Shown piece after piece: positions 8,464-17,124 of a DNA stretch of 60,032 nucleotides. Positions within the stretch are counted from its first letter, which is position 1; every line of letters begins with the position of its first letter. Made by a program: the position numbers and the translations under genes. The DNA is from Mycobacterium sp. 236(2023) (lineage in GTDB: Bacteria > Actinomycetota > Actinomycetes > Mycobacteriales > Mycobacteriaceae): positions 1 through 60,032 of the forward strand of contig NZ_JARSBP010000016.1 in the NCBI RefSeq assembly GCF_029623955.1. The letters run 5' to 3'. The notes under the pieces were generated by a model, which was given only the letters and a program-made list of their open reading frames with translations, did no database searches and was not told the origin of the DNA.

Positions 8464-11400
8464 ATGACACAGCACCTCAACACGCCCGCCCCCGACGCCG
8501 CTGAGCACCTCGTCTCGGTGATCGTCACCCTCCCCCGCGCTGACTACACCGTCGATACCCGCGAAGCTTTGGAGCTGGCGCTGGGCGAAACCACCGCCGC
8601 TATCGAAGAACTCCATCACACCCGGCACGATCCGGGCCCCGACGCGGCGGTCACCGGCTGGGACGACGCTGCTGCCGCGCTGTCTGCCGCCGCCGCCCTT
8701 CCCCGCGCCGCGGCCACCAGTTATCTCGCCGCGCTTCCGGCCGGCTACAAGGCCCAGACGACACCTGAGCGCGCCGTCGACGACATCGCCCACCTGCTGG
8801 CCCTCGCCCCCGGCGTGATCGACACGAGCCTGCGCCGCGACACAGGGACCGGCCTGCGATGCGCGCTTTACACCCGTGACCAACAGATCGAGCTGAGCGC
8901 GCTGATCCCGGTCCTGCAAAGCCTGGGCATGACCGTGATCGACGAATACCCCTACCTCGTGCAGCCCCCCGCTGCGCCGCCGGGCCGGATCTATGTCCTG
9001 AACGTGCAACTCCCCCGCGACGTGAACGTCGATGCCGAGGCGTTGCACCGGATGCAGGACGCCTTCGCCGCGATCTGGCGCGGCGACGCCGACACCGACG
9101 GCTTCAACGAACTGGTCTCCCGCGCCGGACTGCACTGGCGGCAAGCGGCGCTACTGCGCGCCTACACCGCCTACCTACGGCAGCTAGGGTTCACCTCCAG
9201 CGCCCACTACCTGCAGCGGGTGCTGCTGGCCCACCCGGTCCTGGTCTGCGACATCATCGAACTGTTCTGCGCACGTTTTGATCCCGTCCGCGACTCGGAC
9301 ACCCGCACGGCCCGCGCCGACGCGGCACGCGACCGCATCCACGCCGGCCTGGAGACCGTCAGCAGCCTCGACGCCGATCGGATCCTGCGAGCCCTGCTCG
9401 GCGCGGTCCAGGCCACCGTGCGCACCAACTACTTTCGACGCGACTCGGCGGGGCGGGTCCGCCCTTACCTGTCACTCAAACTTCGCCCCCGCGACATCAC
9501 CGGCTTCACGGTGCCCGCACCGCACCCTCTGTTCGAAATTTTCGTGCACTCCCCCGATGTGGAAGGTGTGCATTTGCGATTCGGCCCGGTTTCACGAGGC
9601 GGACTGCGCTGGTCTGATCGCCTCGAGGACTACCGAACCGAGATTCTCGGCCTGGTCAAGGCCCAGACGGTGAAGAACGCCGTCATCGTGCCGGTAGGAG
9701 CCAAGGGCGGCTTCGTCGTCCGCCGACCCGCCCCGGCCACCGGCGGCCGCGCCCACCAGTGGGCCAAAGGCCAAGACTGCTACCGCGCCTTCATCGGCGG
9801 ACTGCTGGATGTCACCGACAACATCGACAGCGCCACCGGCGCGGCAATGACTCCCGCGCAGGTGGTGCGCTACGACGAACCCGACCCGTACCTGGTCGTC
9901 GCAGCAGACAAGGGCACCGCCACCTTCTCCGACATCGCCAACGCCGTCGCCGCTGACCACAACTTCTGGCTGCAGGACGCGTTCGCCTCCGGCGGATCGA
10001 TCGGCTACGACCACAAAGCCCTCGGAATCACCGCCAAAGGCGCCTGGGAAAGCGTCAAACGACACTTCCGGGAACTCGGCCGCGACATCCAGCGCGCCGA
10101 CTTCACCGTCGCGGGCGTCGGCGACATGAGTGGCGACGTATTCGGCAACGCGATGCTGCTCAGCCCCCACATCCGTCTCATCGCCGCCTTCGACCACCGG
10201 CACATCTTCCTCGACCCCACCCCGGATGCGGCGAGCTCGTACGTGGAGCGGACGCGCGTGTTCAGCCTGGAGCGCTCTACCTGGCTTGACTACAACACCG
10301 CGGCGATCAGCCCCGGCGGCGGCGTCTTTGCCCGCACAGCCAAAGCGATTCCGCTCAACGACGATATCCGCGGCGCCCTCGACATCGACTCCGCCGTCTC
10401 AACCTGCACCCCGGCCGAACTGATCCGCGCCATCCTTACCGCACCGGTGGACCTGCTCTTCAACGGCGGCATCGGCACCTACGTCAAAGCCAACCACGAG
10501 TCCCACCTCGACGTGGGCGACAAAACCAACGACGATTTGCGCGTCGACGCTGACCAGCTCCGCGCGCGGGTCATCGGCGAAGGCGGCAACCTCGGACTGA
10601 CCCAGCAGGCACGCATCCAGTTCGCCCACCACGGCGGACGCATCAACACCGACGCCTTCGACAACTCCGCGGGCGTTAACTGCTCCGATCATGAAGTCAA
10701 CATCAAAATCGTCCTGCAGACCCTAGCCCGAGACAGCCAACTGGGCGAAGACGAGCGCCGCCAGCTGCTGTCGGAGATGGCCGGTGAGGTCAGTGCCCTG
10801 GTCCTGAAGGACAACATCAACCACAATGAGGTGCTGGGTATTTCGCGTGTCGACCCAGCGGGCATCCTCGCGGTGCACGCGCGCCTGATCGATCACCTCG
10901 AGCACAAATACGGACTCGACCGGACGTTAGAAACCCTGCCCGACCGTGATGAGATCCTGCAGCGCGAAAAGGCCGGCCTCGGGCTAGCTTCCCCTGAGCT
11001 CGCTACATTGCTCGCCCACGTCAAACTGGCGCTCAAGACAGACATGCTCAACTCGACACTGCCCGACGCGGACCTCTTCGCCGCGGAGCTACCGAAGTAC
11101 TTCCCCGCACAGCTGGCCCAGCGGTACCCCGACGCCATCGCCACCCACGCGCTGCGGCGCGAAATCGTCACCACGATGGTGGTCAACGACATCGTGGAAA
11201 CCGGCGGGATCTCCTATGCCTTCCGACTCCAAGAGGAAACCGGCGTCGCCGCCACCGACGCCATCCGCGCTCACGCCGCCGTCTCTCGCATCTACGGCCT
11301 CGTCAGCCTGCGCCGAAAGATCTTTGACCTCGAACCCCACGTCGACGTCGAAGTCACTGACACGTTGTCTTTAGCCATCCGCAGGCTGCTCGACCGGACC

Positions 11401-12030
11401 TCGCGCTGGATGCTGCTCTACCGCCCCCAGCCCCTGGCGACGGGCGCCGAGGTCACCCGCTTCCGCGACCCGGTGAGGACACTGATCCCCGACATCGCGA
11501 CTTGGCTGCAGGGACAGGAAGGCCGCGACTTCGCTTCTGCCGTAGACGACCTCGTCACCCGCGGCGTGGCCCCCGAGGCGGCACACTGGTTCATCAGCCA
11601 CCTGCACGGCCCCGGCCTCCTCGATGTCGCCGACATCGCGGACCTCACCGAACAGCAGCCCCGGCGCGTGGCCGCGCTGTACTACGCACTGTCTGACGAA
11701 CTGGGCATCGGGCGACTCGCAGAGACCATCGCCGCGATGGCCACCCATGACAAATGGGACCACCTCGCCCGCCTCACGCTGCACGACGAAGCGTTAGCGG
11801 TCCTGCGCACCGTGACCACCGACATCCTGCTCACCGCCGAGACCGGCGAGCCCGTCGAGGCGATGATTGATGAGTGGCGCACGACCAACAGAGCCCGAAT
11901 CGACCGTGCTGCAATATTGTTGGCGGAAGTCGGCGTCCTCGAACAACCGGGACTCGCCGCGCTGTCAGTGGCGGTGGGTCACGTGCGCGCGATGGTGCAA
12001 AGAACGCATCGGCACCCCGGGCCGCGATAG
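8464..12030 (+). CDS. NAD-specific glutamate dehydrogenase, short Bac_GDH form
   Basis: This 1188-residue protein matches the large bacterial NAD-glutamate dehydrogenase family (Bac_GDH), which oxidatively deaminates L-glutamate to 2-oxoglutarate. The catalytic core shows SRGGLRWSDR, the lysine in PVGAKGG (K414), the nucleotide-binding VAGVGDMSGDVFGN, and DLLFNGGIGTY. Mycobacterial housekeeping homologues are usually around 1600 residues; this one lacks roughly 400 N-terminal residues of the regulatory region. The ATG at 8464 follows the previous stop by 19 bases, so the short form appears genuine rather than truncated. As the last operon gene it would drain glutamate into the TCA cycle. A separate housekeeping GDH probably exists elsewhere; that is inference. 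Confidence 0.9.
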   Translation: MTQHLNTPAPDAAEHLVSVIVTLPRADYTVDTREALELALGETTAAIEELHHTRHDPGPDAAVTGWDDAAAALSAAAALPRAAATSYLAALPAGYKAQTTPERAVDDIAHLLALAPGVIDTSLRRDTGTGLRCALYTRDQQIELSALIPVLQSLGMTVIDEYPYLVQPPAAPPGRIYVLNVQLPRDVNVDAEALHRMQDAFAAIWRGDADTDGFNELVSRAGLHWRQAALLRAYTAYLRQLGFTSSAHYLQRVLLAHPVLVCDIIELFCARFDPVRDSDTRTARADAARDRIHAGLETVSSLDADRILRALLGAVQATVRTNYFRRDSAGRVRPYLSLKLRPRDITGFTVPAPHPLFEIFVHSPDVEGVHLRFGPVSRGGLRWSDRLEDYRTEILGLVKAQTVKNAVIVPVGAKGGFVVRRPAPATGGRAHQWAKGQDCYRAFIGGLLDVTDNIDSATGAAMTPAQVVRYDEPDPYLVVAADKGTATFSDIANAVAADHNFWLQDAFASGGSIGYDHKALGITAKGAWESVKRHFRELGRDIQRADFTVAGVGDMSGDVFGNAMLLSPHIRLIAAFDHRHIFLDPTPDAASSYVERTRVFSLERSTWLDYNTAAISPGGGVFARTAKAIPLNDDIRGALDIDSAVSTCTPAELIRAILTAPVDLLFNGGIGTYVKANHESHLDVGDKTNDDLRVDADQLRARVIGEGGNLGLTQQARIQFAHHGGRINTDAFDNSAGVNCSDHEVNIKIVLQTLARDSQLGEDERRQLLSEMAGEVSALVLKDNINHNEVLGISRVDPAGILAVHARLIDHLEHKYGLDRTLETLPDRDEILQREKAGLGLASPELATLLAHVKLALKTDMLNSTLPDADLFAAELPKYFPAQLAQRYPDAIATHALRREIVTTMVVNDIVETGGISYAFRLQEETGVAATDAIRAHAAVSRIYGLVSLRRKIFDLEPHVDVEVTDTLSLAIRRLLDRTSRWMLLYRPQPLATGAEVTRFRDPVRTLIPDIATWLQGQEGRDFASAVDDLVTRGVAPEAAHWFISHLHGPGLLDVADIADLTEQQPRRVAALYYALSDELGIGRLAETIAAMATHDKWDHLARLTLHDEALAVLRTVTTDILLTAETGEPVEAMIDEWRTTNRARIDRAAILLAEVGVLEQPGLAALSVAVGHVRAMVQRTHRHPGPR

Positions 12031-12354
12031 GCCGCCTCCGATTCGGTGGCGCCGCGCGCCGCACACCACCGGGGACAGGACTGGACGGGGGTGGTCCGGT
12101 CGCTATCACCGTGGCGCGGTCGTCGCGACCGCGCCTCCGGGTGGCCGGCGGCACGCGAACCCGAAGCGCTCCCGCACTGCAGCACCTCTGCCCCCTCCCG
12201 GGTTCTACCGGACCGTGTCCGCTCCCACGCGGGCTGGCACATTCGACGTCAGGGCCGGCCCAGACGCCCGCCGCCCACGCCCGCGTGCGCGGTCTGCGCC
12301 ACGCGTCGACGACAGGTGAGACGATGGACACCCCGCTGGACGAGGACGGTCTTG
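12031..12354 (+). other. Intergenic region between GDH and LysR gene
   Basis: About 320 bases hold no convincing gene. Open frames run through from both neighbours but have non-coding composition and no ribosome-binding sites. The frame of the LysR gene is open back to 12046. That extension lacks homology-like character and reads Arg/Pro/Thr-rich, so it is treated as leader. I see no clear terminator. Confidence 0.5.
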
Positions 12355-13266
12355 ATGCTCAACCTGTGGCGACTACGCCTGCTCCAAGAACTGGCAGCCC
12401 TGGGCACCATGACCGCGGTCGCCGATGCCATGTTGATCACCCGCGCGGCGGTTTCTCAACACCTGTCTCAATTGGAGACCGAGATCGGAGCCGTGCTCGT
12501 CGAACGCGACGGCCGACGAGTCAGGCTCACTGAAGCTGGACTGCGTTTGGTCGCCCACTCCAACGAACTGTTCCAGATGATCGAAGAGATCGAAGCCGAC
12601 GTGGCCGCGGCGAAAAAGTCAGTGTCAGGCGACATCCGGCTGGCCGCGTTCGGCACCTTCAGCGCGTCGATCGCCCCTGTCGTGGTGTCGGCACTGCTGG
12701 CAGAACACCCCCAGCTCAGCCTCAGTTTCACCGAACTCGAACCCACCGAAGCATTGCGGGCAGTTCACGCCAAGCAGGTGGACATCGCCGTGGTCGACAA
12801 CCTCGTGCCGTCGCAAGCGCAAACCTCAGCGCTCGAGTTCTTCCCTTTGGGAACCGACTATTTCTACGCTGCCGTCGCCGACACTCACCCCCACGCCGGC
12901 AAGGCGGCCATTCACCTCAACGACCTCGCCGAGAACCAGTGGGCTATCAACGAATCTGCGGTCGCGTACCACGGATACGTCCTGAACGCCTGCTGGGAGG
13001 CCGGTTTCAGCCCAAAGATCGTCGCAAGTTGCAAGAACACCCTCGCGACCCTCGAATTTGTGCGGCGCGGATGGGCCGTGGCCGTACTTCCGGGCCTGGC
13101 GACCACTCAGTGCCCGCCGGGGGTCGCCATGAGGAAAGTCGAACCGCCACTGCAGCGCTCGTTGTTTGCCGCCATCGTCGCCGGCTCTTCGCGCAGACCA
13201 GCTACCGCGGCCGCACTCACCGCCCTCACCGACCACACCGCGGCGTGGATCACGGCGCAGCGATGA
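12355..13266 (+). CDS. LysR family transcriptional regulator
   Basis: This 303-residue LysR-type regulator has an N-terminal winged helix-turn-helix at about residues 1-60 (AVADAMLITRAAVSQHLSQLE). An effector-binding domain follows, beginning around IRLAAFGTF at about residue 97, with the usual C-terminal FVRRGWAVAVLP segment. LysR proteins typically activate a neighbouring operon when a pathway metabolite binds. The ATG at 12355 was chosen because the HTH starts immediately after it; the upstream open frame is implausible protein. It follows the glutamate dehydrogenase gene on the same strand, 324 bases away, and is the best candidate local regulator of the 1294-12030 operon. Confidence 0.88.
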   Translation: MLNLWRLRLLQELAALGTMTAVADAMLITRAAVSQHLSQLETEIGAVLVERDGRRVRLTEAGLRLVAHSNELFQMIEEIEADVAAAKKSVSGDIRLAAFGTFSASIAPVVVSALLAEHPQLSLSFTELEPTEALRAVHAKQVDIAVVDNLVPSQAQTSALEFFPLGTDYFYAAVADTHPHAGKAAIHLNDLAENQWAINESAVAYHGYVLNACWEAGFSPKIVASCKNTLATLEFVRRGWAVAVLPGLATTQCPPGVAMRKVEPPLQRSLFAAIVAGSSRRPATAAALTALTDHTAAWITAQR

Positions 13267-13635
13267 GTTCGCGCACGGATCAACGCCGCCAGCGGCCTTT
13301 CGGTCAGCAGGGTGGCCTAAAACCGTAACGACGCGAGGCTTCGTACGTGTAGCGACTGACCCCACCGCCCGCTGTAACAGGCCCCCTGGAAGCATGTGGG
13401 GCGCCAACCCTTCTGCTGCTGATCCCCTTCAGAGGCAGCATATTTCGTTGCCTCTTTAGCTCCAGGCTAGCTGGTGGACAGGCCGCGCAAGGGACGCCGG
13501 AGGCGCGGGCCACTGCGCGGCGCTGGGCCCGCTATCGCATCGAAATAATGACTGACACACTACTTTTAGAGTTCCAATAACGTAGATTGTGTCAGGAAGA
13601 CTGGGCAAAGAGCTCCTAAGCAGGGACGCCCGGTG
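13267..13635. other. Convergent intergenic region with two inverted repeats
   Basis: This region lies between the convergent LysR and GGDEF genes. It contains a 7-bp stem, AGAGGCA at 13431-13437 and TGCCTCT at 13449-13455, followed by a short T run, which could serve as a terminator. It also has an exact 8-bp inverted repeat, CTGACACA at 13552-13559 and TGTGTCAG at 13588-13595, around an AT-rich 28-base spacer. No gene was found. Confidence 0.45.
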
Positions 13636-15117
13636 TCATTGCATGACGACATGCACTCGGCATTCCGGATCGGATTTCGCGCGGTAGAGCGCGGCGTCGG
13701 CGGCTTCGAGGATGGCTGAAAAATCGGTTGGTGGCATGAATTCGGCAATGCCGACCGACATATCGAGCTGTGCCAATGCGGTACCGGCGGGAGCGGTGCC
13801 CGCTAACGCCTGCACTGCGCCGACGAATCGATGCCCGAGGCCGATGATCTCTGCCATGGTCGGTCGCTCAACGATAGCCACGAATTCGTCACCCCCCCAG
13901 CGACATACGACGTCTGACTCGGCAGCCGCGTTGAGTAGATGCCTTGCGACGGCGGCGAGCACCTCATCGCCGGCGCGGTGCCCGTCGGTGTCGTTGATGT
14001 GCTTGAAGTTGTCGAGGTCGCAGTACATCACAGCCCGTACCGCCTGCCCAGTGCGCTCATCCGCCACGGCAGGCGCCGAGGTCCGCAGTTTTAGCTCGCG
14101 GATACCGGCTGCTCGGACATGCAAGCTGGTCAGGTCGTCATAATCGGCGCGCTGTTGTAACGCCTGCATCGATCGGCGGAGCGCGGTTCTGTCCGTCAGG
14201 ATGCAGACATAGCTCAAGCCGCTAACCGCACCATCGACACGGCGCATCTGCACATGGACCCACCGCTCCCAGATAATGCCCCGGGGGTGCAGCAACTCGC
14301 ATTCCCCGGTCATCTCCATTGCTTCCGTGGATCCGAGAGCGCCCATTGTTGACGCGAGGCCCGTAGCGTCGGACAGCATCACGAGATCGGTGATCTTGCG
14401 ACCCAACACTTCGTCGACGATGGCGTCGGCCATGTCGAGAAAGGCGTCGTTAACGTCCGTCACGGTGAGGTCGACGTCGAGGACGAGCGTCGGGGCCGGC
14501 GACGCGGCGAAGGCGGCGCGGTAGAGCCCGGCTCTGTCGGTGGCGCGATCGAACGCTTGGACGCGCGACACCGCGGCAGCAGCCTGGCCGGCAAAGAGTT
14601 CCAGAAGGGCACGTTGCTGGCGTCCTGGCGTGTAACCCGACCGGGGCAGGTCGACACTGATGACGCCGAGCAAATCGCGTTGAGCCCGCCACATCGGAGC
14701 CAGCAAGGCGAACTCAGGCTGCCACGGCTCGATCTCAGGGCTCGCTGTGTCGGGTTGCATGTGAATTCGTTCCGGCCACGGATCAACGTGCGGGATCGAT
14801 ACGTCCAAGTCGGGGGTGCGCAAGAAGCGCAGCTCTCCCCAGTGCTCGCAGCTGTCGAGCAACTCCAGCCAGTCGCTGTGTGTCAATGTGCCGCCGCGCA
14901 ACTCGTCAAGTTCGGGGGGGCCGACGACCGTACGCACTTCCAGGTCGCCGGTGCTCATCACTACATTGACTGCCACCGCGTCGAAGCCGATGACGTCCAC
15001 CACTGCGCGGGCTATCTGTTCGAGGATGTCGTCCAGGTCGGCACCTGCACCGAGTGCCTGAACAATCACCATCAACTGTGCCAGCACCGCGCGGTCGAGT
15101 GTCACCTCAGAGCCCAT
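13636..15117 (-). CDS. GAF-PAS-GGDEF diguanylate cyclase-like signalling protein
   Basis: This is a 493-residue predicted cytoplasmic signalling protein. A GAF-like domain occupies about residues 10-185, including the segment LLGVISVDLPRSG. A PAS-like domain follows at about 195-315, and a GGDEF domain at about 330-490. The catalytic signature GGDEF is intact at 408-412 (preceded by W407), and the FKHINDTDGHRAGDEVL segment that binds the substrate and metal is conserved. It should therefore be able to make cyclic di-GMP from GTP. No EAL domain and no membrane segment are visible. It is transcribed divergently from the 15566 gene with a 450-base gap between them. The sensed signal is unknown. 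Confidence 0.9.
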   Translation of the reverse strand: MGSEVTLDRAVLAQLMVIVQALGAGADLDDILEQIARAVVDVIGFDAVAVNVVMSTGDLEVRTVVGPPELDELRGGTLTHSDWLELLDSCEHWGELRFLRTPDLDVSIPHVDPWPERIHMQPDTASPEIEPWQPEFALLAPMWRAQRDLLGVISVDLPRSGYTPGRQQRALLELFAGQAAAAVSRVQAFDRATDRAGLYRAAFAASPAPTLVLDVDLTVTDVNDAFLDMADAIVDEVLGRKITDLVMLSDATGLASTMGALGSTEAMEMTGECELLHPRGIIWERWVHVQMRRVDGAVSGLSYVCILTDRTALRRSMQALQQRADYDDLTSLHVRAAGIRELKLRTSAPAVADERTGQAVRAVMYCDLDNFKHINDTDGHRAGDEVLAAVARHLLNAAAESDVVCRWGGDEFVAIVERPTMAEIIGLGHRFVGAVQALAGTAPAGTALAQLDMSVGIAEFMPPTDFSAILEAADAALYRAKSDPECRVHVVMQ

Positions 15118-15565
15118 GCGTCAATAGTCGCAGCGGCGTGCCCGATGTCGCAGATAAAGGCGCTGGTGAATCTGCGAGAACGAAAGACTGCAGGCTCCAA
15201 ACCCTTAACTGGGAGAGCAGTGGGACTCGGCCAGAGTTAACTAGCCGCAAGCACGTCGAAACTAGTTACGCGAGGATCTGCCGATTCCTGTCTGCGTGCA
15301 GACGCGTGCTTCGAATGTCGCATTAGGCCCTTACCCTCGGGCGCCCGGGCGTGGCGACGACATCTTCGAACCGGCCCAGACAGCGGGTGTGTCCCACCTC
15401 CCGCAGCGAAATGGCAGCGAGACGGTCGCGACGAGGCGGCAACCAAACTCGATCCACAGTGACGACCGACAGTGGCGTGCGATTGCCGTTTCGTCCTGGC
15501 TACGTTGGCGTCATCCTGAGCGGTCCTGTGAACGCGCACGCCACCCCTAGGTACCGTCTATATCA
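15118..15565. other. Divergent intergenic region
   Basis: About 450 bases lie between the divergent GGDEF gene and the anchored-protein gene. Small frames on both strands (for example 15237-15539 minus) have no ribosome-binding site and read as Arg/Ser/His-rich noise. Promoters for both flanking genes presumably lie here, but I cannot place them. Confidence 0.45.
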
Positions 15566-16609
15566 ATGACTTCGCCATCTTTCGGGCCTCGGCTGCCGCC
15601 CAGCGACCGAAACGACAGGATCGTCGGCGGAAGTCTGCTGGCTCTCGTCATTCTGATCACGCTGACGTCCGTGTGGTTCAGTCGCGGTGACCAGGAACAG
15701 GCCCAATCCGCCCCGGCGCCCCCACCGTCACCGACTACTCAGGGCTTCGACACCTCCGAGGTGGCCAGCGTCCACGACGAGGACCCCGTCACCATCGTCA
15801 CCGACGAGCCCACGTGCCCCGACTGGGAGCCGATCAACACCGCCCTCAACAATCAGTTGGGCAACGGCTGGAATCAGCGGGACCCGTTGCTCCCCTCCAG
15901 CGAATGGACCGACGAGCAGACCAGCCAACACCGCGCCGTGGCCGACGCGATGCGCGCCGCCGCCGACAAGACCATCCCACTGGCCAAGGCCACTCCGCAT
16001 CGGGTCATGCGCGAGCTGTACTGGCAGGCCATCGCCTACTGGCGGGCCTATGCCGACAGGATCGACGCCTACCGCCCAGCCGCCGACCACCAAGCGCGCG
16101 CAGCCATCAACGCCGCCGAAGCTATCAATGCCATTTGTGCCGCAATCGATTTCGGTGCCGCCGGATCGCGAAGCCCGCTGGTCCTTCCGGGGCCGCCACC
16201 AGTCCCCGACGTCCCGCTCGGCGACCCGAGCAATCCCGCGAAATACATCGCTGGGCCGTCAGCCTTCTGTGACGAATGGGTGGCGATGGTCGCCGAATAC
16301 GCCACCGCGACCGGGGAATGGCGACAGAGAAACGACCCGCACATTCCCGCTTCCTACTGGTCGCCCGAACAGCGTGCGCTGGGCGACACCGTCGCGGCGA
16401 CCATGCAGCAGAACGCCGATCGCACGCAGCTGCTCGGACTCATGAGCGGAAACCTCGTTGCGGCCGACTTCGCCGCTCTCGCTTCGCATTATCGGCGGGC
16501 CTACGCACTGTCGATGCCCGACCTTGCCCTGCCCGACGCCCACCTCGACAACGCAGCATTACGGCTGCAGGCGCTGACCAACCAAGCCTGCCGAGCGGTT
16601 CAGGAATAG
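15566..16609 (+). CDS. Membrane-anchored protein with internally duplicated Cys-paired module
   Basis: This is a 347-residue protein of unknown function. It has a short cytoplasmic N-terminus, one membrane segment at about residues 19-38, a Pro/Ser/Thr linker, and then two copies of one helical module. The copies are bounded by cysteine pairs C84-C191 and C235-C342, each exactly 107 residues apart. They share a CxxW/CDEW start, an RDP/NDP-xxP-xxxW-xxEQ motif and a YWRAYA/YRRAYA helix. The Cys pairs outside the membrane suggest one disulfide per module. The domain looks typical of mycobacterial secreted or anchored proteins, but I cannot name the family. No operon partner is evident. Confidence 0.8.
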   Translation: MTSPSFGPRLPPSDRNDRIVGGSLLALVILITLTSVWFSRGDQEQAQSAPAPPPSPTTQGFDTSEVASVHDEDPVTIVTDEPTCPDWEPINTALNNQLGNGWNQRDPLLPSSEWTDEQTSQHRAVADAMRAAADKTIPLAKATPHRVMRELYWQAIAYWRAYADRIDAYRPAADHQARAAINAAEAINAICAAIDFGAAGSRSPLVLPGPPPVPDVPLGDPSNPAKYIAGPSAFCDEWVAMVAEYATATGEWRQRNDPHIPASYWSPEQRALGDTVAATMQQNADRTQLLGLMSGNLVAADFAALASHYRRAYALSMPDLALPDAHLDNAALRLQALTNQACRAVQE

Positions 16610-16624
16610 AGCGCCCGAAACCCC

Positions 16625-16756
16625 TCACCACGCCCGCAGCGTCTCCATGTCGCGAAACACGGGCATGGCCTCGGCGCGGTCGGCGTCGTCTTGAGCGAGT
16701 TGTTCTGCCTCGGTATGCAACGCCGCGCCGGCCTTCTGACGTGCCGCCTCGGAAGA
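16625..16756 (-). pseudogene. C-terminal coding fragment, antitoxin-like, fused in frame to IS110 scar
   Basis: On the minus strand an open frame running out of the IS110 remnant continues for about 44 codons to a TGA at 16625-16627. Its helical end includes EQLAQDDADRAEAM and finishes METLRAW. This composition resembles the C-termini of small type II antitoxins, but the assignment is weak. It has no start of its own. It probably represents a gene whose 5' part was lost when the IS inserted and decayed, or an alternative transposase C-terminus. Confidence 0.3.
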
Positions 16757-16880
16757 CACCACGCGGCAGATCATGCGTTTGAGGCAGCGGCGCGCCCTCG
16801 GCTCGGTCCAGACGATTCTGGCTGAGGGGCGACGCCGCCCTTACCGCATGACCCGCTTCACAATGGAAGCGGGTCACGTT
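16757..16880 (-). pseudogene. IS110 family transposase remnant with internal deletion
   Basis: This segment is a degenerate copy of part of the intact IS110 transposase gene at 26229-27299. Bases 16757-16797 match 26310-26347 nearly base for base, and about 16797-16880 match about 26484-26575. An internal stretch of roughly 140 bases is missing and further substitutions are present. Both copies read on the minus strand. The remnant keeps parts of the C-terminal catalytic region only and cannot encode a working transposase. It marks an old insertion next to the MFS exporter gene. Confidence 0.75.
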
Positions 16881-17124
16881 CGTGAAGGCTTACCGGTCAA
16901 CGCGGTCCCCGCGGTAGTGAGACGCAGCACCATTTGCGCTTAAAGATCACTGCCGTGAACGCGAGATGTGCTCGCGCAGCGGCCGTCTGAGTCCGCGTGC
17001 CCTTCGCGTTGGGCTTCGAGGTTGCATACTGCCAAGTGACGGTCGGTAGGTGAGGCGGAGAACACGCAGGGAGCCGTGTAGTGCATCTTCTCTTCTTTAG
17101 CGCGCAAGGTATGCCGCCGGTTTG

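Noticed and set aside
7263..8528. A 421-codon minus-strand frame opposite the second DUF4392 gene
   Set aside because: Shadow of a gene with clear motifs, and Gly/Asp-rich without structure.
13380..13470. Considered as a tRNA or small RNA gene because of the stem near 13431-13455
   Set aside because: No cloverleaf arms, T-loop sequence or CCA context could be drawn. A weak terminator is the simpler reading.
15237..15539. A 100-codon minus-strand frame in the GGDEF upstream region
   Set aside because: No start signal, composition is non-coding, and overlapping frames exist on the other strand.
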